From Epiperipatus broadwayi (Eukaryota; Onychophora; Udeonychophora; Euonychophora; Peripatidae): a DNA stretch of 64,000 bases. This document shows positions 23,600-35,504 of the stretch, one piece after another. Each line of letters starts with the position of its first letter. Within the stretch, counting starts at the first letter, position 1. Location: the NCBI GenBank assembly GCA_028023455.1, contig JAQFVV010006623.1:213501-277500 (forward strand), read 5' to 3'. Made by a program: the position numbers and the translations under genes. A model generated the notes under the pieces. It was not told where the DNA came from. It made no database searches and was given only the letters and a program-made list of their open reading frames with translations.

Positions 23600-24474
23600 A
23601 GTATAAGTGCCTACATTACCAGCTACAATGAAGAATCGGTAATATTATTCCAGAACCGCAGGGCTCTGAGTCAATTAGTATTAAATTTTCAAAACTCTTA
23701 ATTTAAAAGCTAGCTAAATGTAAATCAAGAAATAATTGAACCTTCAAATTAATGTTAAGTTTAAACTATGTCTAAATTAATTAATCTTTTAATTATGTAA
23801 CTTGCCTACCTACACTTGTAATTTCTACTCTATTTAAATCAAATCAATGCCTTACATAATTCTTATTCCCCTATCACTGCAGTTGTGCCTATACCTTTGT
23901 CCACATTTACTTTTAAAAGGTATTTCATATATTTATTATATGCCAATGCTTCAAAACAGTGAGCCTTTAAATTCGATAAAACTTAGCGGAGATATAATTT
24001 AAAATATCTTCAGGTAATTATGTGCACTGTTTCAAAATCCTATATTGTAATAACAACAAACTGCCATGTGTTCATTAGTATTGATTATTTGTTTGTTATA
24101 TAAATGCATAATGTGGTTTGCTTTTAAATCTGATTTACGATTTTAAGTATTGTTATAATAAGTAATAGGCTAACCTTAGAGACAGCTATAAAATATATTT
24201 GTTAATCTATTATTAAACCCCTCCAAATATACTTTCCCCTCTTTAATTAACTAATAAGATGTAGATTAAAGCATATTAATAAGATTGACAAAATAATCTA
24301 TCCTTTAATTAGCCTAAATGTGATGCTATTTAAGAATTGGCTTCTGTTTAGCTAAACTGATAAAAGCTATTGTTAGAGTAAGGTTAAGTTTTAATATATA
24401 TGTTATATCATTTATTGCATTGCAGATATATTTTATTAAGTCAAGATACTTTACATTTTCCTGCATCTTCTAAA

Positions 24475-24654
24475 ATGGAACTTTGGTTAGCCATCCCATT
24501 TCTACTATTTCAGGTCTGTGCACCAAGATTGTTCCTGAAGTTTAATTCCAGGTCATTTGGACAAGCCACCCTGCCCCTGAACTTCAAGGTTCCTATCATT
24601 AGCAATAAGACACTTGGTCACATGGTACCATGCATTGGTTGCAAGAACCCATGA
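24475..24654 (+). CDS. 59-aa ORF with signal-peptide-like start, unknown
   Basis: From ATG 24475 the frame begins MELWLAIPFLLFQVCA, a short hydrophobic stretch that resembles a secretion signal. About 43 mostly polar residues follow, with one CIGC pair near the end, to a stop at 24654. The frame is open upstream to 24400. Local GC is above the background. A TTTCAG|GT context near 24514 could be a splice site. No family is recognised and no second copy exists in the window; chance is quite possible. Confidence 0.2.
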   Translation: MELWLAIPFLLFQVCAPRLFLKFNSRSFGQATLPLNFKVPIISNKTLGHMVPCIGCKNP

Positions 24655-25429
24655 AGAATTATCCATTTGCAGGGCATCATTATTAGTATTATTTTGCCAG
24701 TGCTGTAGCACATATTGGCAATCTAAAGCAGCCAGTTCTTCCTACTATTTAAATATTCAGCATTGACCTGAAACCGCATCTTGACTATTAGGTTAAATCT
24801 ACATCAACATGAATTTATTTATGCACTCACACCTTAGATAGAAATATATACATTTGTATAATACTATAATAAATGATCTATCCAGGGATAGTAAAATTAC
24901 TTATCAAATAACAACCCACAACATTAAGAGAGGATTTGGCATTTCCATTATAGGCATAATCTAAGTAACAGCATACACACACATGTTTAATTTAATATGT
25001 AAAGATGTGATTGCTAAAATAATTGTCTCATCTTTTGACCACACCTTTAAAATTATGGCCTTTTGTTTATTTTTACTTTGTCTTTATTAATTAATAAATA
25101 TATGTTTAAATTACATCGGTTTCATATGTATTTCTCGTAGTCTAATTTTAATCCAATTTAATCTCAGTTATTATATTATATATGAGTGACATAATCATTG
25201 ATGTTCATTTATAGATATTACCTCCATTATCATGCTATCAGTCTATTTAAATTCTTTTAGCCAGTTTTATATTGAGTCAGCCCCTGAGTCTCATGTTTCT
25301 CCCTGTGATATAAGAAATGGTGACTGTCAGTAATCTCAGATATGTCATTGGTAGGGTGTTGAATCATGGAGTACTTGTAAATAATTTGGAGTTTGGTCAG
25401 ATTCGGGACTTCACCATCCCACTCTGTTT

Positions 25430-27000
25430 TCGTCTATTTGCCTGGATTCTGTTGCGTGAATGTATAAATCTGACTGTTACTATATAAATATATTCTATAA
25501 GAGTATATAGACCATTGCCAATAGTTATTATGATATATCTTAACAATATTTACTTTGCCAACCAGCAGGATTTTGATATAAGATATCTTTGTCAAAGCAA
25601 AACTACAATGAGCATTAGTATATATATTAATATATAAATATAAACCAAACTGGTTAATCATTACCATAAGTACTAGCATATTTGCATGTATATAATTGTA
25701 AATTGACTTGGTAGTTGTCTTTGTATTTAGATTAAACAACTGGTTTTTGTTGAGAGGAATGCTATTGATTCTTATATTTATAAAGTTCTTAGAATTAATT
25801 ATGTGTCAAGCTTCTTTATTTGATGTTTCTTATTATTATTTTCTAAACAAATAATATTAACATCAGCAAGTTTAAAGGAATGACAAGATATTTTTCTCAT
25901 GATCTACAAATATTGAGCTATGGGTGCTATTGCATTTGTCTGTTATATAGATGGACATGCTGACTGATTCTAGATTTTAAATCTTCACATATCTCTCCAT
26001 AATATCTGGCATTTGTAAAATTGGCAATCAAACGCATATACCAATTCAGCTTTATCATTTTTAAACCTATTTTTAGAATTTTTAATATCTATTTAATGAT
26101 AATGGGCATCTAGTATTTGTGCATAATCAATATTATTTTTGTATGTATATTAGGGATGTAAGGCATATCAATCCATAATTTAGAGTTAGTCATTCTATTA
26201 AATTTATGTCTAACATTAAATTTTCTTATTTGTTGAGCATGACCCTGGAATAACCAACTTTAATTAAGTCTTTCTTATAACTTTGTAAATTATTTTTTCT
26301 ACAAATTTGTCAAATTTTTAATTCCTAAACAAGAAGATTATAAAGCATGCTATTTTATACTGAAATGGAAGTTTTGAGTGTGGATGCAGATAACCCCAAC
26401 ATCAAAAGATATTCAAATTTTTAAGTAATCAATAAATAATTCTGCCATATCAATTTCAAATCCAGAAATTTAAAAGATTGATTATTTTAATCCTCTTCCA
26501 TTACCCATTTAGTTTCAGGAAATTTCTTCAATTTGTTAAACACTTCATGAATAAGTTTAAGAGAAATGCAAACAATGACATTGTTCACATATCTAGTGTA
26601 TATAACTTTTTTGTGGATATGTAAAAGAGATTTGAATAACTCCTCTTTCAATGAAAGCCACTGCTATGCTACAAATAATACTACTAATAGACAAGCCTGT
26701 GAGCTAACTTATAGTCATAACAAAAATATCATTTCTAAATTTAGCATGAAAATTATCATTGAACCATCATAAAATATCAATAATGAATTGAGTTCTTTTA
26801 TAATTAACTGAACTATACTTCAAAAGATCCTGTTAACAGATCCATAGAGTTCAGCAATATCAAAAGAAGTCATTTACATTTATATGCATGTAGATATAGT
26901 CTTGCTTTGACAAAGTTACATTGTATCAAAAACCTGATTCAGCAAAATATCAAACATTATTCAGATTTATAACTATTGTTGTTGACAATTGTCTACATGT
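25430..27000 (-). pseudogene. Penelope-like retroelement, RT palm plus GIY-YIG relic
   Basis: In minus-strand order: a motif-A-like segment TSFDIAELYGSVN at about 26882-26840; a motif-C segment TRYVNNVIVCIS near 26600-26566, in which the catalytic DD of YxDD has become NN; then FNKLKKFPETKWVMEE and KFLDLKLI, the usual 'FTMEEE ... FLD' segments that follow; then, near 26030-25920, ARYYGEICEDLKSRISQH, the YIG part of a GIY-YIG nuclease. Reverse transcriptase followed by a C-terminal GIY-YIG endonuclease is the mark of Penelope-like elements. Many stops and frameshifts show it is dead. The upstream fingers domain is not recognised. Confidence 0.65.
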
Positions 27001-30000
27001 TCTGGTAAAATATATTTTTACATATTATCTATAATGTATACATATTATATTAATTTATATGTTTTAAACAGACCTTTCAATAAATAAAAATCTAATTCAA
27101 TAAAATGTGAAGATTTTAAAACAGTTTAAATTTCAAAATAGCTAAACTTCTATTGACAATTTTAAATAGATAGATTTTCTTATTTCTCTGATTAACATTT
27201 CAAATTTAAAAATGGTGGACTAATAAAAGATGCAATTGGGACTATTGTGAAGAGATGTATAGAGAAAAATTAATGTATTGTTATTGGACTTGAAAAAGTA
27301 GTATTTATTTTAAAAGAAATATGATATGAGTTACTTTTCTGGCAACACTAACAAAGAAAGAGTAGATAAATAGAAAAGATAATTATTAAGAAATTTGAAA
27401 ATAAACCAACTTTTTTATAGAAAATAAGGCATGCAAAGAGTTATAAGATATTGTATTTCTTCTATTTTAACTAATATTTATTTATACATCACTTTGATGT
27501 TTGTCAGTATTTAGATAAGAAAGAGGAGCGTAATGAATTGTTATGAAAGATTGCCAAAAGTTTGTAGAAAGTTTTGATAAAATAAGTGTTAATAGAACTA
27601 GATGTTTAGAAAACTGTGAAGAATAAGCATAGTAGTTTAAGATATTATACAACTTGTATCTTTTATAACACTATTTTTATTAATTGGGATACTTTACATT
27701 TCAAAACTATTCCATACTGACTTTCAGTTTGTTCATAATTGACAATTTAACAGTTCTACTGGTGACCTGCCATGAATAGTTTTTGAAGTTGAATGGTGGG
27801 CTAGCAATATTCCTGTCAACACCACATTCCAGCTCCCACAGTTTCTTTTTTCAAGAGTTTTTTTTTTCTTTTGATTCCTATATCATTGTTTCTAACTATT
27901 GCTCTTGCAATAAAATGATGAGACTAATTCCTTGGTCAGACATCCATAAAATGACTTCTTATGAATGCTGCACTATTAACTGAGACTATCAGTTTCGATA
28001 GAGTATGGATGACCTACAGCTTCTACAGTGCATCAATAAATGCAGATATGAGAAGAGGGAATATCACATATCTCTAGTCATCAAATAATATATCATGTTA
28101 ATTAAAAAAATGTTTGCCATTCCATAATTCAGCATAGACTATATGCATCTTGAACCAAGGTCTGATTTCTGCCAATAATCATAAGATTGATGTATTGGCT
28201 CATATGTTTTTTTTTAAATATTAACAATTTCAGAACTAGTGGATGCTTAATTAGATATCTGTCATTAGATATGAGCAAGCCAAAATAATATTGTTGATTC
28301 ATGGAATTATATTGCAACTGGTTCAATACCTTTATTTCAATACCCAGGAAATATGACTATTCATTATTTTCATGTAATGCAGTTTCTTTCTATAGACAAT
28401 TCTAAATATCTAGACCACACTGCCATTTTCTTGAGCTCATCATCCCAGTATTCAATTTACACATAATTGATATCCTGAGTCAACCCAGTCCAGAAAATCT
28501 GTATTTTATTTTTAATATATATTTCTAAATCAATCATCTTGATAATACTTTCTCTTTAGATTTAATTAGGCCTTTAGCAGGCATGCAAATTTTTTTTTTT
28601 TTTTATCTGAGTGCAATTTATGACTAAATGCAGAATGAAAATTAAAACAATATATTACTCATGGAAAAATGGTCTGAGGAAGGCCTTTACCTGTTTCTAA
28701 ATGCTTAGCAATACTTTATGGTCAGATTTAGGATAAACATTCTACCATCCACCATTTTAAATCTGGTTCTTTTCTGTCTGCTTAAAATAGTTCCTTTTCA
28801 CTTTAGTGAAATTGTATGGTTCAAATGAGAATCCATGGAATTACAATTTGGTTGGTTTAAAACAACTTTTAGCCATACTAATAGTGATTCTAGATTAATT
28901 GAATTTCTCCAATATTTTTATATGGTGAAATATGAAAGTCACCTTGATAGAAAAATGGATTTTCTGTTAAGGCAATAGGTTTCATATTTAATATATTTTA
29001 TTCTCTATATGTAATAAAATAAATTATCTTTACCAAATAACCCTTTATTGAATGTTGAGAAAATTGTTTTACAGATAGATATTTGATAATGTAAGCATTA
29101 CTATTTGAGAAATGAACTGCAATTAACATTAATAAAATGAGACTTAGTTTTATTACTATCTCACAATCATCATTTTTATGGCTGAATAATATTTGAAAAT
29201 AATAAAATCATTTATTATTCAGTTAATTATGGCAAACCAATGTATTTACTTATGTTTATATTATTTTTATGCTGTACACCTCATTATCTCATTATATTTT
29301 ATTGACTAAAGTATGGCATGATCATCAGCAGACGAACTTCACATTTGTAATCTTATAAGATAATTTTCATCTAATTTTCTCACTTATTGTTATATTTGGT
29401 GTGTTTACATATGGAAACACATATAGATGAAATGCTACCTCATGAGTACACTATGTTTGCTACATCTATTATTATTTTCATAAAAATACTGGATTTCTCT
29501 TGGAAACCAATTATAAATTAATCTAAAATGTATTGAAAGAATCGCTAGAGTTGCAAATATGCCAAAAGATAATTTGTTCATTAACTTAGACCACTTGTGA
29601 TAATATGCCAAGATCTCTTGATGCCTCATACCTATGGCAATTTTTTTAATGTTTTCTTACCTGACAATGTATAAAAAAAACTATTTTATTGAAGGAATTT
29701 TCTGTACAATAATAATTCCCACACAATCTAATTCCTTTATTAACCTTAATTATTAGTATAATCGAATAGCTTATTCTAAATGAGAATGAACTCAATCACT
29801 TCTTATGCCTGAAGCCTATCAAGTTCATCAGCAACTTTGGCTCTTAAAGCAAATAACAGAGAGTGGTGATTACATATAATCACTGATTTGCTTATCAAGT
29901 GCAATTAGACTGGTGATCCATTACAACATCCTAGTTTTTCTTAAAAACTTTTAAAAAATAACTCGTGTATATTGCACTAGAAAATTAGTTTTCTAAAAAT

Positions 30001-30639
30001 ATAATAATTTATCAATTCAAACCAATCTCTACCCAATAAATTACTTTGTTCCCTAGCTGCAGATAGAAAATGGAGCTACTCACTGTAGGGAGGGAACTCT
30101 ATTACCCTAAATATCTAATACTACTTTCAGCCTGAGATGTGCAATATTTTGTCTTTTGCATGTTTTCTCTAATTACCCATTGTAATAATGTATAATACTG
30201 AACCAAGTCAAAAAATACTATAATGGACATTTTATATACATATATATATATATATGTTAATGATTTTATCTTTCAACTTTTGGATTTTGGGCCTGTTATT
30301 GACCTTCATGCCATAGGAATCTAGAATGTAGACCTAATCTCTTTTTAAGTCAAGCAATGCCAATAAGATGTTGCAATAACAATAGATTGTGCAAATATGC
30401 AGCTATTGCATTAATGTATGCTTCTTATTATGGCTAAAACAATTTTCTACATGAAATTGCTTTTTAATTTGGGTTTTGCCTATTAAAGATTCTACTTATT
30501 TAGTTTTAAGTTAGTTGCATTTATATATTGGACTATTTCTGTCATCTAATATTAAGTATTGAATGTCTTTAGAAAAATTTAACTTTATTTAAATCGTTCA
30601 ATTACATCCAACTGCTAGTAATAGCACACAGGTTAGTAT
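27001..30639. other. AT-rich interval, no supported gene
   Basis: Only frames of 60-70 codons on either strand, without motifs. Parts may be the worn 5' half of the Penelope-like element, but nothing can be assigned. A poly-T run lies near 28590 and an (AT)n tract at 30236-30256. Confidence 0.35.
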
Positions 30640-30787
30640 ATGCACAACGTTTCAAGATATATTCTTCTGCTCTGTTCTACAAAGGTTGCTGGCCTGGCGA
30701 GTGACAGTATCAGCATGGGAATCAAACCCAGACCCTTAGATTCTTGAATATTGAATTTTAAGGTAACACTAATGAGCCATCCTGCTA
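30640..30787 (-). repeat. tRNA-like SINE fragment
   Basis: On the minus strand a tRNA-like head is visible: ATGGCTCATTAGTG (resembling the polymerase III A box) about 50 bases before GGGTTTGATTCCC (resembling the B box GGTTCRANNCC). Unrelated sequence with CTCGCCAGGCCAGC follows. GC is well above background. The arrangement fits a tRNA-derived SINE. No target duplication was identified. Confidence 0.5.
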
Positions 30788-30799
30788 AAAGCAACGATC

Positions 30800-33500
30800 A
30801 ATAGAAATTTAATATACTTATTCTATGAGGTTCTCTCTGATTTCTCCACTTTTTCCTTAAGAGCATTATTTACATTGATATTTTTTTGGGGCCAAATACT
30901 GTCTCAAGATCCATTAGCATTAAGAGTTACACTCTTAAAATTCCACTCAAGTTGGAAATGAATTTGTCCAGTTCTTCCAGCATAGCAGTTTATTACATTT
31001 TTTCTTTTATAATAAATTAGCCAGTAAAAAGTTTAATGTGGATGAACCCATATTCTTTATTTGTGATCCAAGATAAAGTAAAAAAAAAAAGGCTTTACTT
31101 GCATGTTTTTAAACCACCCTGTAAAGATATCAAGGTCATGTCTAACACATTGCACTTTTATATTGATAAAACTACCATGAATTAAAAAAGTCAATAAACT
31201 CATTTTTCTTGAAACTAATTTTACCAAGATATAAAATGTAAAACAATATGTGCATAAAGATCTATTTAAAATATTCTCAAATGGGTCTCAAATTTAAAGT
31301 AAGTCATTACACTACACACTTATTTGCTCAATGACAAAAATAATTGGACAAATAATAACACATTATTATAATTAACTTTGATTTACTTATTTAGCAAAAA
31401 ATATATATATATTTATTTGAAAAGAAAAAATTGTAATTGACTTTGACATTATATAATGTATTTATTTTTATAGCGTTAAAAAAATATTCAAAATGAAATG
31501 TCTTCTAAGAAAACTACGAGGGAAATCTTAAATTAACAAAATTCCATTAATAATTGTAAAACAGTATACACACATGCAAATATGTTTAACGCGTACATGC
31601 GCGAAATTTTTTTAAATCTAATATTAGAGCTTGCTTTAAAGACTAATAAATTATTCAGCATCCCATTTAGTTTTGAATATAAAAAAAACGACAGAAAAAT
31701 CCATTTGATTTAATTTTGTTTTATAATTTAGCTACAGCCTAATTTGTCAGCCATTTTCATTAACGGTATAAAAGCTAAAATATGTTATAAATTAGATTAT
31801 GGCAATAATAAATTTGCGTATTATAAAACAATTTGTTGTGAATAATAATTAGCCTTGGTTAGGAATAAAAAAGCTATTTTCTCAAATAGTTTTGTGCATA
31901 TTAATGAAAATAATTAACTTCTATAAAAATGTTATTAAAAGTAAATTAATCATTTCATTAAATAATTCTTAAGAATTTAACAACAATTATTTAAAAAATA
32001 TAATAAACAATTATTTATAAAAATTAGACATTTTTTTCTTCTCTCATAATACGTGCAAGTTTAAATGGTGAAAAACAACACTTTGATAAAACATTAGCCT
32101 TTTTTTTTATTGTATGGACTAAAACGTAAGTTTAGGATATATGTTCTCATTTGATAGCGCTGTGAAATTATATGCTTTAAAACAAAGTTGGTTATTCTCA
32201 AATTTTTCTGTGGAAATTTTTTAATTTTATATTTCAACTAAAATATGTATTGGAAAATATTGTTTATGAATGTTGAGAGACATTATATTACTACATATCT
32301 ACTTAATTTTATTCCATAATCATATATATAAACTGACCAAATTAAGATTGATGGTATAGCAGTTATGTTCATAGTCCGAGTTCATATCCAAGTCATGTAA
32401 TACTTAGAATTTTTTTTCTGTGGCAGCTCACTGACAATTAAAAATTCATCCACTTATTGTCTGGTAAATAGCAATTAGTAAGTTTGGTAATTTTCTTTTC
32501 CCTCACTGTTCTTCATTAGGGAGGAGAACTGTCGGACAAAGCTTGTTCTGCAATAAGCTATTAAAGGCTACTTGCTTAGTAAATTTTATTTTATTCAAAA
32601 ATAAATCAACAGTAATATTTTATATAGCTTTAGAAAAATGGCAAGTATGTATTAGTATTTTTAAAATCTTAATAAAAAAAATATAACACATTGTATTATC
32701 ATACAATATTATCATGTTTTTGTATTTTTTTAAGCAATCCTTGTACAAAGTCAATAAATCTGGAGTCTTCAAAATTCTTACTGCAGTTGACAGTAGAGAA
32801 TACAAAGTTTTCTTCTATGTATAATTCTAAAATCCATACAAAAAAAATCAGCTATGTCCTTTTTGCTGAAAGTGTAATTAACTAGACTAGTGTTTTACTC
32901 ATTTAAAAACAGCAGAATTTTGATAATTTTCTGATAGGTTTTCATCATAAACTTTACACCCCATTTTATTAAAACAAGTTCAAATTATTTCCATATGTAT
33001 AATATTTACAAAAACTAACTTCTCACTGATTATCTACTATGTAAATATTCATTAATCTATCTGTATATAATTATCATTATTTATAAATACCCCAAACTCA
33101 AAATATATATATTTGTGTAACAGATTCCATCAATCAAAACCTAAAAATGTTTTTAGTTTTTGGGTGATGTAATTTGTTAAGACTGAGTATATTTTGTGTT
33201 TAGAGTGTTTATAAATAATGATTAATAATTTATATTAATATATCATTATGGAGTAGATTATTGCAATACAATTGTTTATTAGATCTGAAAAAGATTGCTA
33301 ATTAATTGAAACTATCATATTTTAAATAAAAGCATTGTGAAACTGTAGAAAGTATATTTTTTGTAAATATTTAATTAGGAGTATCAAGTGTTAATACTTT
33401 TTTTAAAAAATAGTTTCATTCTGAGGTTCTATCAGTATGTAAAGGATCCAAATGCAGAGATGCCCCCCAAAAGTTCTCGTTGTGATTAAATAAAACAAAG
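30800..33500. other. AT-rich interval, no supported gene
   Basis: No recognisable protein, repeat or RNA. Short frames of about 60 codons at 32620-32885 are AT-rich and without motifs. Confidence 0.35.
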
Positions 33501-33504
33501 TGTT

Positions 33505-33785
33505 TTTGATAACATCCTATAACATTTTAAATTGCCCTGGGAGATTTTATTGCTATGATTGGAAATCAAAAGAAAGATGAAGTGTTATTAATAAATTTGG
33601 TCAAGTGACAGAAATGAATTAGAATGCAGATTTGTGGAAATTGCAGAAAATGGTAAATTGTATTTTATGAATTCTTTGAGAAAAATACCCATTAGAAACA
33701 GACATGGAAATATCCAAATAAAGAAACAATGGAATGGTTTATATCTTATCTAAAAGAAAATATGTATTCTAAGATGGTAATACCC
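33505..33785 (+). pseudogene. RTE LINE fragment, endonuclease end
   Basis: Aligns with 43866-44135 of the large LINE: the GGGAGATTTTATTGC block (GDF of GDFNARIG), then GGAAATTGCAGAAAATGG, then ATGAATTCTTTGAGAAAAAT and ACATGGAAATATCCAAAT. It covers the C-terminal part of the endonuclease only and is truncated on both sides. It is older and more worn than the 43 kb copy. Confidence 0.65.
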
Positions 33786-34483
33786 ATACTAGATTCAACA
33801 CATGAAATGACCATCAATTTCTCTTTTTTTCTTTATTTTTTAATGTTTTATGTTTTGTCTTTTAATCTTCTCTTTTTCTTTTCTGGAGTTAAAATGACAT
33901 ATTTGTTTACAAGTAGTTGCTGCTGCTGATAATAATAATGATTTGTAAGTCATATTCTAAAATAATTACAGTATGGGTTTTATATTTAATCTTAGATACC
34001 AGATAAGCTTTACATTTAATAAAGTTCAAATATATATATAATATTCTTTATGCACCTGAAGAATAATCTCAATCTTTTACCATTCACCTTTTTTTCTTAA
34101 GTAGGATAGCTAATAATTGAAGGATCCTGAATTGATTAAAATGCTATTTAGGAGTTATTTGCACCCCCACCCACCCCAATATCTGCAGCTGTATATTTGA
34201 AATATAAAAGTTAATCGTTAAATATTTATATAAACATAAAAGCGCATGAATGTTGTGCATTTACCACAAAACAGATGCCATAATTTATCTAGTTCTTAAT
34301 ATCAGTATTATGAATTTACCTATGATCTGGAATTCAGATGTGGATTAAGTTGGGAGATTTTTTTTAAGTAGCAGAAAATTTCTCAAGCAAATTAAAGATT
34401 TTTTTCATGTATCTGGACAATAACCAAACCAACTAGCTATTAGATATTGGTAAATAAATATCTAGCTATTCTTAATAGGATGG

Positions 34484-34525
34484 CCCAACTGATGAGTGCT
34501 GGTTCAGCACGAAATGCATCTTGGG
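34484..34525 (+). ncRNA. Type I hammerhead ribozyme, copy 1
   Basis: Stem I strand CCCAA 34484-34488; core CTGATGA 34489-34495; stem II GTGCTG/CAGCAC, six perfect pairs with loop GTT, 34496-34510; core GAAA 34511-34514; stem III TGCA (self-complementary) 34515-34518; TC 34519-34520; stem I partner TTGGG 34521-34525. Every conserved core base is present. The cut is predicted between 34520 and 34521. Stem III of two pairs per molecule implies dimer-assisted cleavage, as known for short-stem-III animal hammerheads. Confidence 0.92.
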
Positions 34526-34891
34526 GGTTATTTGTCTTTTATTGCATCATTATTTATATGAAATTATTTATGAAATAAAAAAGAATGGAGAAATATGGAA
34601 ATTGTCTATCTATAAAAAAGATATTACGCATGGGAGAAGAAGAAACGTAAATAGCCATGTGTGTGTGATGATAACCAGATATATTAATCTTTAATTTGGA
34701 TTAAAGTTTATATCTGTGCTAGAGAAAATCTCTAGTTTAATAAATGATTAGTAATAATCATTCCGTGTTTATCAAAAAGTTGATAACGTAAAAGTTGGGA
34801 GAGGAGTAAATTGATGCTTGAAAATAAAATTGAGATAATTTGCTCTACATAAAATACTCATGTAATAAAAATGTATGAGATGATGACCTGG

Positions 34892-34933
34892 CCCAACTGA
34901 TGAGTGCTGGTTCAGCACGAAATGCATCTTGGG
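34892..34933 (+). ncRNA. Type I hammerhead ribozyme, copy 2
   Basis: Identical in sequence to the core at 34484-34525: CCCAA 34892-34896, CTGATGA 34897-34903, stem II 34904-34918, GAAA 34919-34922, TGCA 34923-34926, TC 34927-34928, TTGGG 34929-34933. It defines the downstream end of the 408-nt monomer. Confidence 0.92.
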
Positions 34934-35504
34934 GGTTATTTGTCTTTTATTATATCTTTATTTATATGAAATTATTTATGAAATAAAAAAGAATGGAGAA
35001 ATATGGAAATTGTCTATCTATATTTAATGTTGGTTATATAAGTAAAGATGCATTGATTACCAAGAAGATACCAACAATTAAAATAGGACTGAGATTACTA
35101 AACAATGTAACTTACTAAACTGATATCAAATCTATACAAGTATACAAAAAGGTTTGGCTTGGTCAAAATGTTAAGGCGTTTAATTCCAAGTTATTAGTTT
35201 GATAGTAAAACAGGAGATAAAGACAGCTGCCAGATGCATCATTGCATTGAATCCTGATAAATCCAGAAAGCAGTTTGGGGATAAAACTTGATTATATTAT
35301 CATGAGGTAAAACAATGGTTATTTCAATTTCCAGCACATGACATAGAGTAATTGAGAGAATAGTCTACTTTTAATTAAACAACATCATAATATGATCATT
35401 AGCAAGAAAATATATATTTAGCAAAAATTTATATCAATCTTACATTTAAAGGGATAAACTTTAGAAAAGGTTTCAAATACATAAATATAAATGCAAATAT
35501 GATT

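Larger units (their letters stand above)
34482..35026 (+). mobile_element. Tandem hammerhead retrozyme, 408-nt monomer
   Basis: A full unit plus about 130 bases of a second one lie in tandem. Two hammerhead cores, identical in sequence, sit 408 bp apart (34484-34525 and 34892-34933); an RNA across the region would release a 408-nt monomer (34521-34928) by self-cleavage. The two repeated ends (34482-34610 and 34890-35026) are nearly identical. The interior holds the same body as the 20.6-21.5 kb array, including a CTAGAGA.../TCTCTAG palindrome and ATGATTA/TAATCAT. There is no protein frame. The layout (two hammerhead-bearing ends around a non-coding body) is that of retrozymes. No target duplication is clear. 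Confidence 0.88.
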
